Below, in pieces: positions 26,109 through 37,882 of a stretch of DNA of 64,000 bases. The first letter of the stretch is position 1; every line of letters starts with the position of its first letter. Both the position numbers and the translations under genes were made by a program. The stretch lies in contig WGNK01000047.1 of NCBI GenBank assembly GCA_016124535.1, positions 1 to 64,000 on the forward strand. The letters run 5' to 3'. This DNA is from Azospirillum sp. GTDB lineage: Bacteria > Pseudomonadota > Alphaproteobacteria > Azospirillales > Azospirillaceae. The notes under the pieces were generated by a model. The model saw only the letters and a list, made by a program, of their open reading frames with translations, did not search any database and had not been told where the DNA came from.

Positions 26109-26894
26109 TTAGGAATCGGAGTCCTCCCGCTCGCGCCAGCGATAGCCGAAACCGGAATAGCTCTCGATCTCGTCGAAGCCGTCATCGAGTTCGCGGAATT
26201 TGCGCCGGATCCGCTTGACGAAGGCCCGGACATTGGCGCGATAGCCGTCCTCGCCATAGCCGGCGGTGAATCCCGGTCCATGGACGATATCGTAGAGGTC
26301 GCGGTAGGCCACGTCCTGGCCAGCCCGGGTTGCGAGAAAATCGACCATGCGGAACTCGGTGATCGTCAGCGGCACCTCGGCGTCGGCCCAGAAGGCACGG
26401 CCGGAATCCCGGCGCAGTTCCAGAGCACCGCGTCGAAACGACGTCTCGTCCTCCGGGGCTGCCGAGGCCGCCGCCGGCTCGCCCTTGCGGCCGTCGATGA
26501 TCAGCCCGATCCGCTTGAGCAGAATGCCGAAACTGCGCGTCTTTTCGACGAAATCGACCGCACCGCCCTGGAGCGCCGCCTCCTCGTAGATCTGGTTGCC
26601 GAGCACGGTCAGGAAGATCACCGGAATCGTCAGGCCGGACTGGCGCATCCGGCGCAACACCTCGATGCCATTCATCCCCGGCATCTTCCAATCGAGCAGG
26701 ACCAGGGCGAAATCATGCTCAGCCGCCAGTCGATCGAGTGCGGCCTGTCCGGTCGCCGCCTCGGTCACCGCATAGCCGGCATCCTTCAGATTATGCCCCA
26801 GCGATTCCCGAAACAGATCGTCGTCATCGACCACCAGCACCCGGGGTCCCGCCGCATCGCCCTCGCCGACGGCGGTTGTATGACTTCCACTCAT
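26109..26894 (-). CDS. OmpR/PhoB-type response regulator
   Basis: 261 residues from ATG 26894. The receiver domain has VLVVDDDDLF (acidic pocket), LVLLDWKMPG (phosphorylated Asp near residue 66) and PVIFLTVL. The C-terminal part is a winged-helix domain: PLTITEFRMVDFLATRAG, then NVRAFVKRIRRKF and SYSGFGYRW. The linker of about 40 residues is longer than usual. The start overlaps the stop of the lipoprotein gene by 4 bases, and the kinase gene overlaps its 3' end, so all three are one operon. Confidence 0.9.
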   Translation of the reverse strand: MSGSHTTAVGEGDAAGPRVLVVDDDDLFRESLGHNLKDAGYAVTEAATGQAALDRLAAEHDFALVLLDWKMPGMNGIEVLRRMRQSGLTIPVIFLTVLGNQIYEEAALQGGAVDFVEKTRSFGILLKRIGLIIDGRKGEPAAASAAPEDETSFRRGALELRRDSGRAFWADAEVPLTITEFRMVDFLATRAGQDVAYRDLYDIVHGPGFTAGYGEDGYRANVRAFVKRIRRKFRELDDGFDEIESYSGFGYRWREREDSDS

Positions 26895-27370
26895 GGCACC
26901 GCCGTCCGCACCGAACCGACACAGGCATCGCCGCTCAGGCCGTTGCCCCCCTTGGGCGTCAATTGGTAGGTCAGCACCCGGAAGGTGCTGCTTGCCAGGT
27001 CCATGTAGAAGCCAAGCTCCAGCCGGCAAATGTCCGATTCATAGGCCCAAACCTGGGCCGGCGGCTGGTCCAGAATCGCCGCCGGCGGGCCGATCAGCCG
27101 GCGGGTCTCGCGCTCCCCCAAACCGACCAGCCGCTCGGGCGCCACCGGCCCCGGCGATTTCGGCGTCTGGGGTTCGGGCGTCTGGGGTTCGGGCGTCACC
27201 CGCGCCGGACGAACCGCCGGTTTGTGGGCGTTCGCGGCTTTCCCCGGCGGCGGCCTCGGCGGCTTGACCGCCTGCTTGATGTCGGAGCCCGCGGGTTCGA
27301 TCTGAGCACAGCCCCCCAGGACCATGACCACGCCCAGCGCCAGAACAAAACCCTGAACCGCCGCCATCAT
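26891..27370 (-). CDS. Lipoprotein of unknown function
   Basis: 159 residues. Signal peptide with lipobox VLGGC (Cys near residue 21). A Pro-rich linker contains the exact duplication TPEPQTPEPQTP from a 15-bp tandem repeat. The C-terminal domain (VWAYESDICRLELGFYMDL) is a small beta domain seen in other alphaproteobacterial lipoproteins: a W-x-Y-x-S-x-x-C start, followed by a hydrophobic strand. As first gene of the two-component operon it may sense or modulate the envelope signal. Confidence 0.75.
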   Translation of the reverse strand: MMAAVQGFVLALGVVMVLGGCAQIEPAGSDIKQAVKPPRPPPGKAANAHKPAVRPARVTPEPQTPEPQTPKSPGPVAPERLVGLGERETRRLIGPPAAILDQPPAQVWAYESDICRLELGFYMDLASSTFRVLTYQLTPKGGNGLSGDACVGSVRTAVP

Positions 27371-27662
27371 TTGGGCGCTCCCATATCCGCCAAGGGGAGC
27401 CTATCCCAGGAACCGCGCCGACGCAAATCCCCCTGATTTCCGGGCAGCCCGGCAATATCGCCGGCCGGGAGTCGGGCATCGGGGCCGACAACGCCCGACC
27501 AGCGGCGGCCCGGCCGCGCCGATCTCCCCTTGCGGTCTGCCGTATGATCACAATATTCGTGCGAGCGGCTCGACTTCCGGCCAAGCCGCCCCATTCTCAT
27601 TCCCTTGAACAATTATGGGTATTATCGTTTGGCGCTCGAACCTTGGATATGGCTCGGTTTGA

Positions 27663-30467
27663 ATGAAGACAATTGACCGGATTGCCCCCGTGGCAGTGCG
27701 CGGCCGACGACATCCAAATCCACCGTCGGACGCCGTCTGGAACCAGGTCTGGAACCAGATAGGCGCGGCGATTCTGATCCTCTCCTTCACCCTTGCGATC
27801 TGGATCGCCCTGGCCACGGCTCCGGCGACGGCGGCAACCGGGCGGGTCCTGAAGGTCGGTGTTTATAATTTCGCTCCGCTGATCTTCATTGGCGACGATG
27901 GCCAAGCCGGCGGTCTCTATCCGGATGTTCTTGCTATAATCGCGTCGGAGCGCGGATGGATACTCGAATATGTCAGCGGAACCTGGGCAGATTGCTTCGA
28001 AAGACTGAAGCGTGGTGACATCGATTTGCTGCCTGTCATCGGCTACACCGACGAACGGGCAAAACTTTTCGACTTTACCAATGAGTACTTGTTTCTCGAC
28101 TGGGGCGTCATCTATCAGCCCAAAGGCGGCGGCATCCAGTCGATCCTCGATCTGGAGGGCAAGACCTACGCGGCGCTTAAGAGCAGCGTTTATACCGAGC
28201 AATTCAAAAATACCCTCCGTCACTTCAACATAAAAGCCAATATCGTAGAACTTGCGGAATATAAGGATGTTCTGGAATCGGTCGATGATAGAAAAGTTGA
28301 CGCCGGAATTATCACTAAGATTTATGGCATCTTATTGGAGCCATCTTATTCTTCGATCGAGCAGACCAATATAATATTTTCACCGCTTAAAATGCTGTTC
28401 GCAACTCGAAAGGATCGCAATGGCGATATTGTCGATATACTCGACGAGGAGATCGCCAAAATAAAAGCCGATCGCGGTTCCTACTATTATGGGCTGGTCA
28501 ACAAGTGGATCGGCATCTATCGGGGCGACGGCAGATTTCCGGGCTGGCTGTTGTGGAGCGCCGCCGCCGCCGCCGGCCTGCTGATGGCCACCGCCGCCTT
28601 CAATCTGGTCCTGCAGCAGACGGTCGGAGAGCGGACCCGGCGACTGACCGCGGCCAATCTCGGACTGAGCGCATTGGCCGACGCGCTTAAAGAAAGCGAG
28701 GACCGCTTTCGGATTATCGCCAGCGCCATCGAACAGAGCCCGTCCGCGGTTGCCATCACCGATGACGATGGCGCCGTGGACTATGCGAATGCATCCTTCG
28801 TCGCCCTGACCGAAAGCGACGCCAAGGCGGTCGGACGCCCGGTTTCCGCCGTCCTGTTCGCCTGGGATTCGGTGAGCAGCTCGGCCCGCACCGAGTTCGA
28901 GGCGGCGGTTGTGCAAAAATCGCCCTGGTCGGGTGAGTTTCCCCGTGAAACCAGGGCGGGCGCCGTGGTGTGGAACCGGGTGAAGCTGATCCCGCTGACC
29001 GGCGGCGACGGCACCCCGATCCGCCTTTCGGTCGTGGTCGAGGACATCACCCTCTCCCAGCGGTACAAGGACGAACTGGTCCGCCAGGCGCACCACGATG
29101 CCCTGACCGGGCTGCCCAACCGGTTCCTGGCGCTCGACCGGCTGAAACAGGCGATCCGGGGCGCCCAGCGCGACAATCACCGAGTCGGCACGGTCTTCCT
29201 CGACCTCGACCAGTTCAAGCGAATCAACGACACCCTGGGCCACCCGATCGGCGACCAGCTGATCGTCGCGACGGCGGAACGTCTGGGGCGCGTGCTCAGG
29301 GAATGCGATACCGTCGCCCGGCTCGGCGGCGACGAGTTCCTGATCATTCTCCCCGGCATCCGCAATGCGATCGATGTCGAGACCGTGGTCGAGAAACTCT
29401 ACGATGTCCTTGAATTGCCGCTTCAACTCGGCGAATTGCGCCTCCACACCTCGGCGTCGTGCGGGATTGCGGTCTACCCCGAAGACGGTGCCAGTCCCGA
29501 CGACCTGCTGCGCTGCGCCGACGCGGCGATGTATGAAGCCAAACGCGGCGGGCGGCGGTGCTGGCGTTACTATTCATCGGAGCTTCAGACCGCGGCCGAA
29601 CGCCGTTTCACCCTCGAAACGGAACTCCGCGAGGCACTCGCCCGTGGCGAGTTCCGCTGCGTCTACCAACCGATGCTGCGCCTGTCCGACCATGCGCCGG
29701 TCGCGGTGGAGGTGCTGCTGCGCTGGCAATCGGCCAGCTTGGGCGAGGTCACGCCCAGCGAGTTCATCCCGATCGCCGAGGACACCGGTCTGATCGTCGA
29801 ACTCGGGGCCTGGGTGCTGCGGCAGGCCTGTCAGGACCTCGCCTGCCTGACCGCGGCCGCGGGCCAGGAACTGATCCTATGCGTCAATGTTTCGGCGCTG
29901 CAGTTGGAGAGCCCCAATTTTCTCGCCACCGTCGATCAGGCGATCCTGTCCGCAGGCGTGTCGCCCCACCTGCTGGAGATCGAATTGACCGAGCGGGTGC
30001 TGATCAATGGCCGCCGGGAAATCGCCGAGGTCCTTTCCGGTCTGCGCGCGCGCGGCATCGGTATCGCCATCGATGATTTCGGAACCGGCTATTCCGCCCT
30101 GTCCTATCTCAGCCGGTTTCCGGTCACGACGCTGAAAATCGACCGCTCCTTCATCTCCAATCTGGTCAGCAACGCCCGCGACGCCGCTTTGGTCACGGCA
30201 ATCATCAGCCTGGCCGACACGCTGATGCTGAAGGTGATCGCCGAGGGCGTCGAAAACATCGCCCAACTCCAGTTCCTCAGCGCCACCGCCTGTGCCCTGG
30301 CCCAGGGCTACTGGTTTGCCCGTCCGGCCGAAGTCGAATCGACCATGGCGACGATGCGCCGGCTGAGCCAAACCGCCGCAACGGCAGCCCCCGGCTGTCC
30401 GGCTGCCCGCGACCATTCCGAGCGACATGTCGTCGACTATCCGCCGACCGGCACCGGATCATTTTGA
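27663..30467 (+). CDS. Periplasmic-sensing GGDEF/EAL protein with solute-binding and PAS domains
   Basis: 934 residues. Membrane segment near residues 33-55, then a family-3 solute-binding domain at about 60-285 (LKVGVYNFAPLIF, GGLYPDVLAIIA). A second membrane helix is near 293-318. A PAS domain follows (FRIIASAIEQSPSAVAITDD, about 345-460). GGDEF is intact (RLGGDEFLIIL, near 555), so c-di-GMP synthesis is likely. The EAL domain starts with EVLLRW near 682 in place of EALLRW, and later motifs (NVSALQL, ELTERVL, IDDFGTGYSALSYL) are kept. It links an extracellular ligand to c-di-GMP turnover. The start region is supported by the initiator ATG; no strong ribosome site is seen. Confidence 0.9.
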   Translation: MKTIDRIAPVAVRGRRHPNPPSDAVWNQVWNQIGAAILILSFTLAIWIALATAPATAATGRVLKVGVYNFAPLIFIGDDGQAGGLYPDVLAIIASERGWILEYVSGTWADCFERLKRGDIDLLPVIGYTDERAKLFDFTNEYLFLDWGVIYQPKGGGIQSILDLEGKTYAALKSSVYTEQFKNTLRHFNIKANIVELAEYKDVLESVDDRKVDAGIITKIYGILLEPSYSSIEQTNIIFSPLKMLFATRKDRNGDIVDILDEEIAKIKADRGSYYYGLVNKWIGIYRGDGRFPGWLLWSAAAAAGLLMATAAFNLVLQQTVGERTRRLTAANLGLSALADALKESEDRFRIIASAIEQSPSAVAITDDDGAVDYANASFVALTESDAKAVGRPVSAVLFAWDSVSSSARTEFEAAVVQKSPWSGEFPRETRAGAVVWNRVKLIPLTGGDGTPIRLSVVVEDITLSQRYKDELVRQAHHDALTGLPNRFLALDRLKQAIRGAQRDNHRVGTVFLDLDQFKRINDTLGHPIGDQLIVATAERLGRVLRECDTVARLGGDEFLIILPGIRNAIDVETVVEKLYDVLELPLQLGELRLHTSASCGIAVYPEDGASPDDLLRCADAAMYEAKRGGRRCWRYYSSELQTAAERRFTLETELREALARGEFRCVYQPMLRLSDHAPVAVEVLLRWQSASLGEVTPSEFIPIAEDTGLIVELGAWVLRQACQDLACLTAAAGQELILCVNVSALQLESPNFLATVDQAILSAGVSPHLLEIELTERVLINGRREIAEVLSGLRARGIGIAIDDFGTGYSALSYLSRFPVTTLKIDRSFISNLVSNARDAALVTAIISLADTLMLKVIAEGVENIAQLQFLSATACALAQGYWFARPAEVESTMATMRRLSQTAATAAPGCPAARDHSERHVVDYPPTGTGSF

Positions 30468-30605
30468 GCCACGGCCGAGTTTCACGCGCCCGACCCCGGA
30501 CGGCCGGACCCAGGACGACCCGACTGCGGTTGCCGGTTTCGCCGCCGCCCGTCGGTCCGCGATCCTTGGGACGTCCTCGCCCGCCTGGCTTATGAGCGCC
30601 CGACG

Positions 30606-33498
<2,893 letters not shown>

Positions 33499-35427
33499 AT
33501 GACCAGCTCACCCAACGCTACGCGCCGGGCAGTGCTCCGTGCGCTCGCCGGCGCACCGCTGATCCCCGTGGTCGGCTTTTCGCTGGCTTCCGGCTCCCTG
33601 ATCGGCGGCTCGGCCGCCCGCGCCGCCGCCGGCGGCGGTGCGGCACCGGTCAAGGCCGAATTCGTCGGCATGGCGGCTCCCGCCAGCGCCGCCGCCCAGG
33701 CGACCACCGCGGTCGGTTCGAGTCTGGAGTTGACCTATCCCGACGGCACCAGGCAAGCGTTCAAGCTCGGCTACCAGCCGTTGTTCTTCACCGGCGACCA
33801 GGTGCCCGACGGCAAGGGCGGCACCACGCTGGCCGGCGGCTATTACGATATCGCGGGACAGCCGATCCTGGATCCGGCAGCCGAAACGCCGACCCACTTC
33901 TTCTCGGACTGCCCGGACGGCTACAGCCTGCTCAAGCTGGATGGTGTTCAGGCGCCCGGTGTCAAGGGAAACACCGTGTTCGCCGTGGTCCAGTTCGAAT
34001 ACACCACGCGTGATGCCAAGGACGGCAAGATGTACGGCATGCTGCCGTCGCCGATCGCGGTGGTCACGCTCGATCAGGACAAGGAGAACGGCGCGCTCAA
34101 GCTGGTCCAGTACCACACGGTCGATTCCAGCGCCGCCCACGGCTTGTGGATCACCTGCGGCGCCAGCCTGTCGTCGTGGAACACCCATCTGTCCAGCGAG
34201 GAATACGAGCCCGACGCGACCAACGCCGCCGAGACTGCCCAGTTCCTGGCATTCAGCAAGAACCTGTTCGGTGATGCCGCCAAGGCCAATCCCTACCACT
34301 ACGGCCATCTGCCCGAGGTCGTGGTCAATGCCGACGGTACCGGCACTTTGAAGAAGCATTATTGCCTGGGCCGCATCTCCCATGAACTGGTCCAGGTCAT
34401 GCCCGACCAGCGCACCGTGCTGATGGGCGACGACGCCACCAATGGCGGCGTGTTCATGTTCGTGGCCGACAAGGCGGCCGACCTCTCGGCCGGCACGCTC
34501 TATGCCGCCAAGATCAGCCAGCGCCCCGGCGTGGCGCTCGACCAGGGCGGCGCCTTCGACCTGGGTTGGATCAAGCTCGGCCACGCCACCAGCGCCGAGA
34601 TCGAGCATCTCGCCGATACCCTGACCGCCGCCGATATCGTCGAGGTCAAGACCAGCGACCCCAAGGACGCCGGCTTCGCCGCGATCGGCTACAGCGGCAA
34701 GACGCAGTGGGTCAAGTTCAAGCCGGGCATGGAAAAGGCCGCGGCGTTCCTGGAGACCCACCGCTGGGCGCCGACCGTCGGTGCCACGCTGGCGCTGACC
34801 AAGATGGAAGGCGTCACCGTCAATGCCGCGGACAAGGTCGCCTACGCTGCGATGTCCTACATTTACAAATCGATGAGCGACGGCAAGAGCGGCATCAAGG
34901 TCGATAAGATCGAGGCGGGTGCGGTCTATCAGCTGCCCCTGGCCGGGGGCCAGTCCGACCTCTCCGGTGCTGCGATCGACAGCGCCTGGGTCCCGGTCGC
35001 CATGACCACGGTGCCGGCACTGGTCGGCCGCGACCTCGCCACCCCGGACGCGATCGGCAACACCGCCGACCCCGACTACATCGCCAACCCGGACAATCTC
35101 AAATACTCCGAGCGGATGCGCACGCTGCTGGTCGGCGAGGACAGCGGCAATCACGTCAACAACTTCCTGTGGGCCTACAGCGTCGATACCGCCAAGCTGT
35201 CGCGTCTGCTGTCGTGCCCGGCCGGTGCCGAATCGACCGGCCTGCAGGCGGTCGATGACTTGAACGGCTTTGCCTATATCATGAGCAACTTCCAGCACCC
35301 CGGCGATTGGGAGAAAGGGTTGCACGACAAGGTCAAGGACAGCCTGGCGCCGCTGGTCGAAACGAACTACCGCAATCGCCGCAGCGCCGCGGTCGGCTAC
35401 ATCCACGGCCTGCCGCCCGTGGCATAA
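33499..35427 (+). CDS. phoX: PhoX-type secreted alkaline phosphatase (DUF839 family)
   Basis: 642 residues from ATG 33499. The N-terminus TRRAVLRALAGAPLIPVVGF is a Tat-like signal with twin arginines, expected for a calcium/iron cofactor protein folded before export. DUF839 features include KDGKMYGMLPSPIAVVTLDQ, HGLWITCGASLSSWNTHLSS, EEYEPDA, GHLPEVVV and GRISHELVQVMPDQRTVLMGDDA. Such enzymes release phosphate from organic esters in the periplasm or outside the cell. Followed by a strong hairpin. Some DUF839 proteins lack phosphatase activity, so the function is likely but not proven. Confidence 0.85.
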   Translation: MTSSPNATRRAVLRALAGAPLIPVVGFSLASGSLIGGSAARAAAGGGAAPVKAEFVGMAAPASAAAQATTAVGSSLELTYPDGTRQAFKLGYQPLFFTGDQVPDGKGGTTLAGGYYDIAGQPILDPAAETPTHFFSDCPDGYSLLKLDGVQAPGVKGNTVFAVVQFEYTTRDAKDGKMYGMLPSPIAVVTLDQDKENGALKLVQYHTVDSSAAHGLWITCGASLSSWNTHLSSEEYEPDATNAAETAQFLAFSKNLFGDAAKANPYHYGHLPEVVVNADGTGTLKKHYCLGRISHELVQVMPDQRTVLMGDDATNGGVFMFVADKAADLSAGTLYAAKISQRPGVALDQGGAFDLGWIKLGHATSAEIEHLADTLTAADIVEVKTSDPKDAGFAAIGYSGKTQWVKFKPGMEKAAAFLETHRWAPTVGATLALTKMEGVTVNAADKVAYAAMSYIYKSMSDGKSGIKVDKIEAGAVYQLPLAGGQSDLSGAAIDSAWVPVAMTTVPALVGRDLATPDAIGNTADPDYIANPDNLKYSERMRTLLVGEDSGNHVNNFLWAYSVDTAKLSRLLSCPAGAESTGLQAVDDLNGFAYIMSNFQHPGDWEKGLHDKVKDSLAPLVETNYRNRRSAAVGYIHGLPPVA

Positions 35428-35470
35428 GCGAAACTTCGGACCATCTCTCGGCTCTACCGGCACTCAAAAC

Positions 35471-35501
35471 CGGCCACCGGGCGTTTCCCGCCCGGTGGCC
35501 G
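35471..35501 (+). terminator. 13-bp perfect hairpin after phoX
   Basis: Arms 35471-35483 and 35489-35501 (CGGCCACCGGGCG and its complement) with a 5-base loop. There is no U-run after it; instead GAATTCTTAGAATTC follows. It lies between convergent phoX and arfB and could end both transcripts. Confidence 0.7.
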
Positions 35502-35551
35502 AATTCTTAGAATTCGCCGGCCTTTCGCCAGCCCGGCCAGTTTTGCGGCAA

Positions 35552-35971
35552 TCAGTCCTCCGAGGCCTTGCCGCGCAGCCGTTTGATTTCGCCATGTTGA
35601 GTTTTCGCCTCCAGGCGACGCTGGCGGGACCCCAGGGTCGGGCGGGTCGGCCGGCGGTGGATCGGGACCACGGTCGCCTCGCGAATCAGCTCGACCAGCC
35701 GATCGAGCGCGTCCTGGCGATTGCGATCCTGGGTCCGGAACCGTTGCGCGGTGATCACCAGCACGCCGTCGCGGGTCAGCCGGCGGCCGGCCAATCGTTC
35801 CAGCCGCTCCCGCACTACTGTCGGCAACGAAGGTGAGTGGCGGACGTTGAAGCGAATCTGAACCGCGGTCGACAGCTTGTTGACATTCTGTCCGCCGGGG
35901 CCCGAGGCGCGGATGAAACTTTCCTCGATCTCGCGCTCGTCGATCGCGATGCTCCGTGTGATCTCGATCAT
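35552..35971 (-). CDS. arfB: Alternative ribosome-rescue peptidyl-tRNA hydrolase
   Basis: 139 residues from ATG 35971 (MIEITRSIAIDEREI). The catalytic loop SFIRASGPGGQNVNK contains the GGQ motif of class-I release factors. The C-terminus is basic (HRRPTRPTLGSRQRRLEAK), matching the ArfB/YaeJ tail that enters the mRNA channel of stalled ribosomes. It frees nascent chains from ribosomes stalled without a stop codon. The upstream in-frame extension to 36244 overlaps the umuD control region and is rejected. Confidence 0.94.
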   Translation of the reverse strand: MIEITRSIAIDEREIEESFIRASGPGGQNVNKLSTAVQIRFNVRHSPSLPTVVRERLERLAGRRLTRDGVLVITAQRFRTQDRNRQDALDRLVELIREATVVPIHRRPTRPTLGSRQRRLEAKTQHGEIKRLRGKASED

Positions 35972-36157
35972 GACTCCGATCCTGCTCAGGCCCGGCGCCC
36001 GGCCCGGCCCGTCTCCATCGCAAATCTCCGCCGCCCCGCGAGCGGTCCGGGCGGCCGGAAGGCGCCGCCGCCGGCGACCGTGATCGATTCCGCCGCGCAG
36101 CGCAAGCCAGCGGGCCGCCGACGGCCTAGCCCGAGAGCTTCCGCGGCACCCCCGATC

Positions 36158-36187
36158 TTGCGCCGGGGCTGGCAGCCGGGCTAATGT
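36158..36187 (+). promoter_or_regulatory. Probable promoter of umuDC
   Basis: TTGCGC (36158-36163) and TAATGT (36182-36187) are separated by 18 bases. The predicted start of transcription near 36194 lies inside the LexA operator just downstream, as expected for an SOS promoter. Confidence 0.5.
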
Positions 36188-36202
36188 GTTCGTGCTAAGT
36201 TC
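36188..36202 (+). promoter_or_regulatory. LexA operator (SOS box) of umuDC
   Basis: GTTC-GTGCTAA-GTTC: an exact match to the alphaproteobacterial LexA consensus GTTC-N7-GTTC. It sits between the putative -10 box and the umuD start at 36225, so LexA binding should block transcription until DNA damage. Confidence 0.85.
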
Positions 36203-36224
36203 TCGTTTTCTGACCCGGGCCGGC

Positions 36225-36581
36225 ATGCCTTTCCTCAATCCCAAGGACCACCTGGAGCACGAACTTGACCTGCGGGCGCTGCTGGTGCGGCGGCCGGCGG
36301 CGACGTTTTATCTGCGCGCCAGAGGCGACGCGCTCGCCGCGCTACGCATCCACGACGGCGACCTGCTGGTGGTAGACCGGTCGGTCGAGCCGACCGACGG
36401 CGCGATCGTGGTCGCCACCGCCGACGGCGGATTCGTGATCCGGCAGTTGCGGCATACCGGCGGCGGCTGGCTCCTCGCGTGTCCCGGTTCGGCCAAGCCG
36501 GCGGTCGCGGTCGATGCCGAGGCCGGGGTCCAGGTCTGGGGCGTGGTCACCGCGTCGATCACCGAACACTGGCGGCAGTGA
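36225..36581 (+). CDS. umuD: UmuD'-like polymerase V accessory protein lacking the protease residues
   Basis: 118 residues from ATG 36225. The longer GTG 36186 start is rejected because it lies upstream of the predicted transcription start and overlaps the SOS box. The body matches UmuD from just after its self-cleavage site: PKDHLEHELDLRALLVRRPA, IHDGDLLVVDRSV. The catalytic serine motif GDSM reads GDAL (Ser to Ala), and the lysine of VK(K/R)L reads IRQL (Lys to Arg). It cannot cleave itself but may not need to, since the product begins where UmuD' begins. TGATG overlap with umuC. Confidence 0.85.
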   Translation: MPFLNPKDHLEHELDLRALLVRRPAATFYLRARGDALAALRIHDGDLLVVDRSVEPTDGAIVVATADGGFVIRQLRHTGGGWLLACPGSAKPAVAVDAEAGVQVWGVVTASITEHWRQ

Positions 36582-37852
36582 TGACCGCGTTCGGGCTGTT
36601 GGATGTCAATAACATGTTCGTGTCGTGCCACCGGGTGTTCGATCCGTCGCTGGCGGGCCGACCGGTGATCGTGCTGTCGTCGAACGACGGCTGCGCGGTG
36701 GCCCGCAGCGACGAGGCCAAGGCACTCGGCATCAGGATGGCCGACCCCTATTTCAAGATTGCCAAGCTATGCCAGGCCAACCGGGTTACCGTGTTGTCGT
36801 CCAATTTCGGGCTTTATTGCGATCTGTCGACCCGGACCATGGCGGTCATTGCCGAACATGCGCCGGCAGCCGAGCAATACAGCATCGACGAATGCTTTCT
36901 TGACCTGACCGGCATGGTCGAGGACCTGGCGGTGTGGTGCCAGGGCCTGCGCGCGACGGTTCAGCGCTGGGTCGGGCTGCCGACCACGATCGGCACCGGA
37001 CCGACCCGGACGCTGGCGAAGCTGGCGAATCGGCTGGCCAAGAAATCGAAGCGCGCCGAAGGCGTGCTCGACCTCGCCGGCCACCCCGAATGGGTGGAGA
37101 CGGCGCTGGCCAGAACCCCGGTGCTCGAAGTCTGGGGCATCGGCAAGGCGTCGGCCGCCAAGCTGGCGGCGCGGGACATCACCGACGCTCTCCGCCTGCG
37201 CCATGCCGACGACAGGTGGCTCCGCCAGCAACTCGGCATTTCCGGTCTGCGCACCGTCCAGGAGCTGCGCGGGATCCCCTGTCACGACCTGGAAATCATT
37301 CCCGATCAGCGCCAGTCCTGCACGGTCTCGCGGTCGTTCGGCCAGCCGACCGGCCGGCTCGAGGACGTCCGGGACGCCGTGGTCGCCTTCGCCGGCAAGG
37401 CGGCAGCCAAGCTGCGCTCCGAGAAGCTGGTGGCCGGCGCCCTCACGGTCTATGCCGCGACCAACCGCTTCCGCAGCGACCTGCCCCAGCGCACCCTGAC
37501 CGCTTGCGTGACCCTCTATCCGGCGGCGTCGGACACCAGGCGGATCGTCCAGACCGCGGTCGCCGCGCTGGAACGCGCCTGGGAAAGCGGTCCCTGGGCC
37601 TTTACCAAGGCCGGCCTGCTGCTGGCAGATCTGGTCGCCGAAGACGCGGTGCCGCGGGATTTGTTTTCCCCGCCGCCGGCCGACCCGTCAGCCGGCCTGA
37701 TGCAGGCGGTCGATTCCCTGAACCACCGCTTCGGCCGCGGCACGGCGAGGTTTGGCTTGGCCAGCCGCACCGCGTCCTGGCAGGCCCGCCAGGACCGTAA
37801 GACCCCGCATTTCACCTCACGCTGGTCCGAAATCCCGGTTGCAACCGCGTGA
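36581..37852 (+). CDS. umuC: Y-family DNA polymerase V catalytic subunit
   Basis: 423 residues. Translesion polymerase expressed in the SOS response. The active site shows LLDVNNMFVSCHRVFDPSL (metal Asp at residue 8) and YSIDECFLDLTG (Asp-Glu). The residue after Asn-Asn-Met is Phe at the steric gate position where UmuC usually has Tyr. The Glu of the usual 'SCE' is His. SSNDGCAVARSDEAKALGI is typical. The helix-hairpin-helix region VLEVWGIGKASAAKL and a little-finger domain follow. It shares one base with umuD, and the pair forms the SOS operon. Confidence 0.95.
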   Translation: MTAFGLLDVNNMFVSCHRVFDPSLAGRPVIVLSSNDGCAVARSDEAKALGIRMADPYFKIAKLCQANRVTVLSSNFGLYCDLSTRTMAVIAEHAPAAEQYSIDECFLDLTGMVEDLAVWCQGLRATVQRWVGLPTTIGTGPTRTLAKLANRLAKKSKRAEGVLDLAGHPEWVETALARTPVLEVWGIGKASAAKLAARDITDALRLRHADDRWLRQQLGISGLRTVQELRGIPCHDLEIIPDQRQSCTVSRSFGQPTGRLEDVRDAVVAFAGKAAAKLRSEKLVAGALTVYAATNRFRSDLPQRTLTACVTLYPAASDTRRIVQTAVAALERAWESGPWAFTKAGLLLADLVAEDAVPRDLFSPPPADPSAGLMQAVDSLNHRFGRGTARFGLASRTASWQARQDRKTPHFTSRWSEIPVATA

Positions 37853-37882
37853 TCCCGGAATCGCTGCGCTGCGATCGGCAGA

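Noticed and set aside
36186-36224. GTG start giving a 131-residue UmuD
   Set aside because: It lies within the SOS box and upstream of the likely transcription start; ATG 36225 is preferred.
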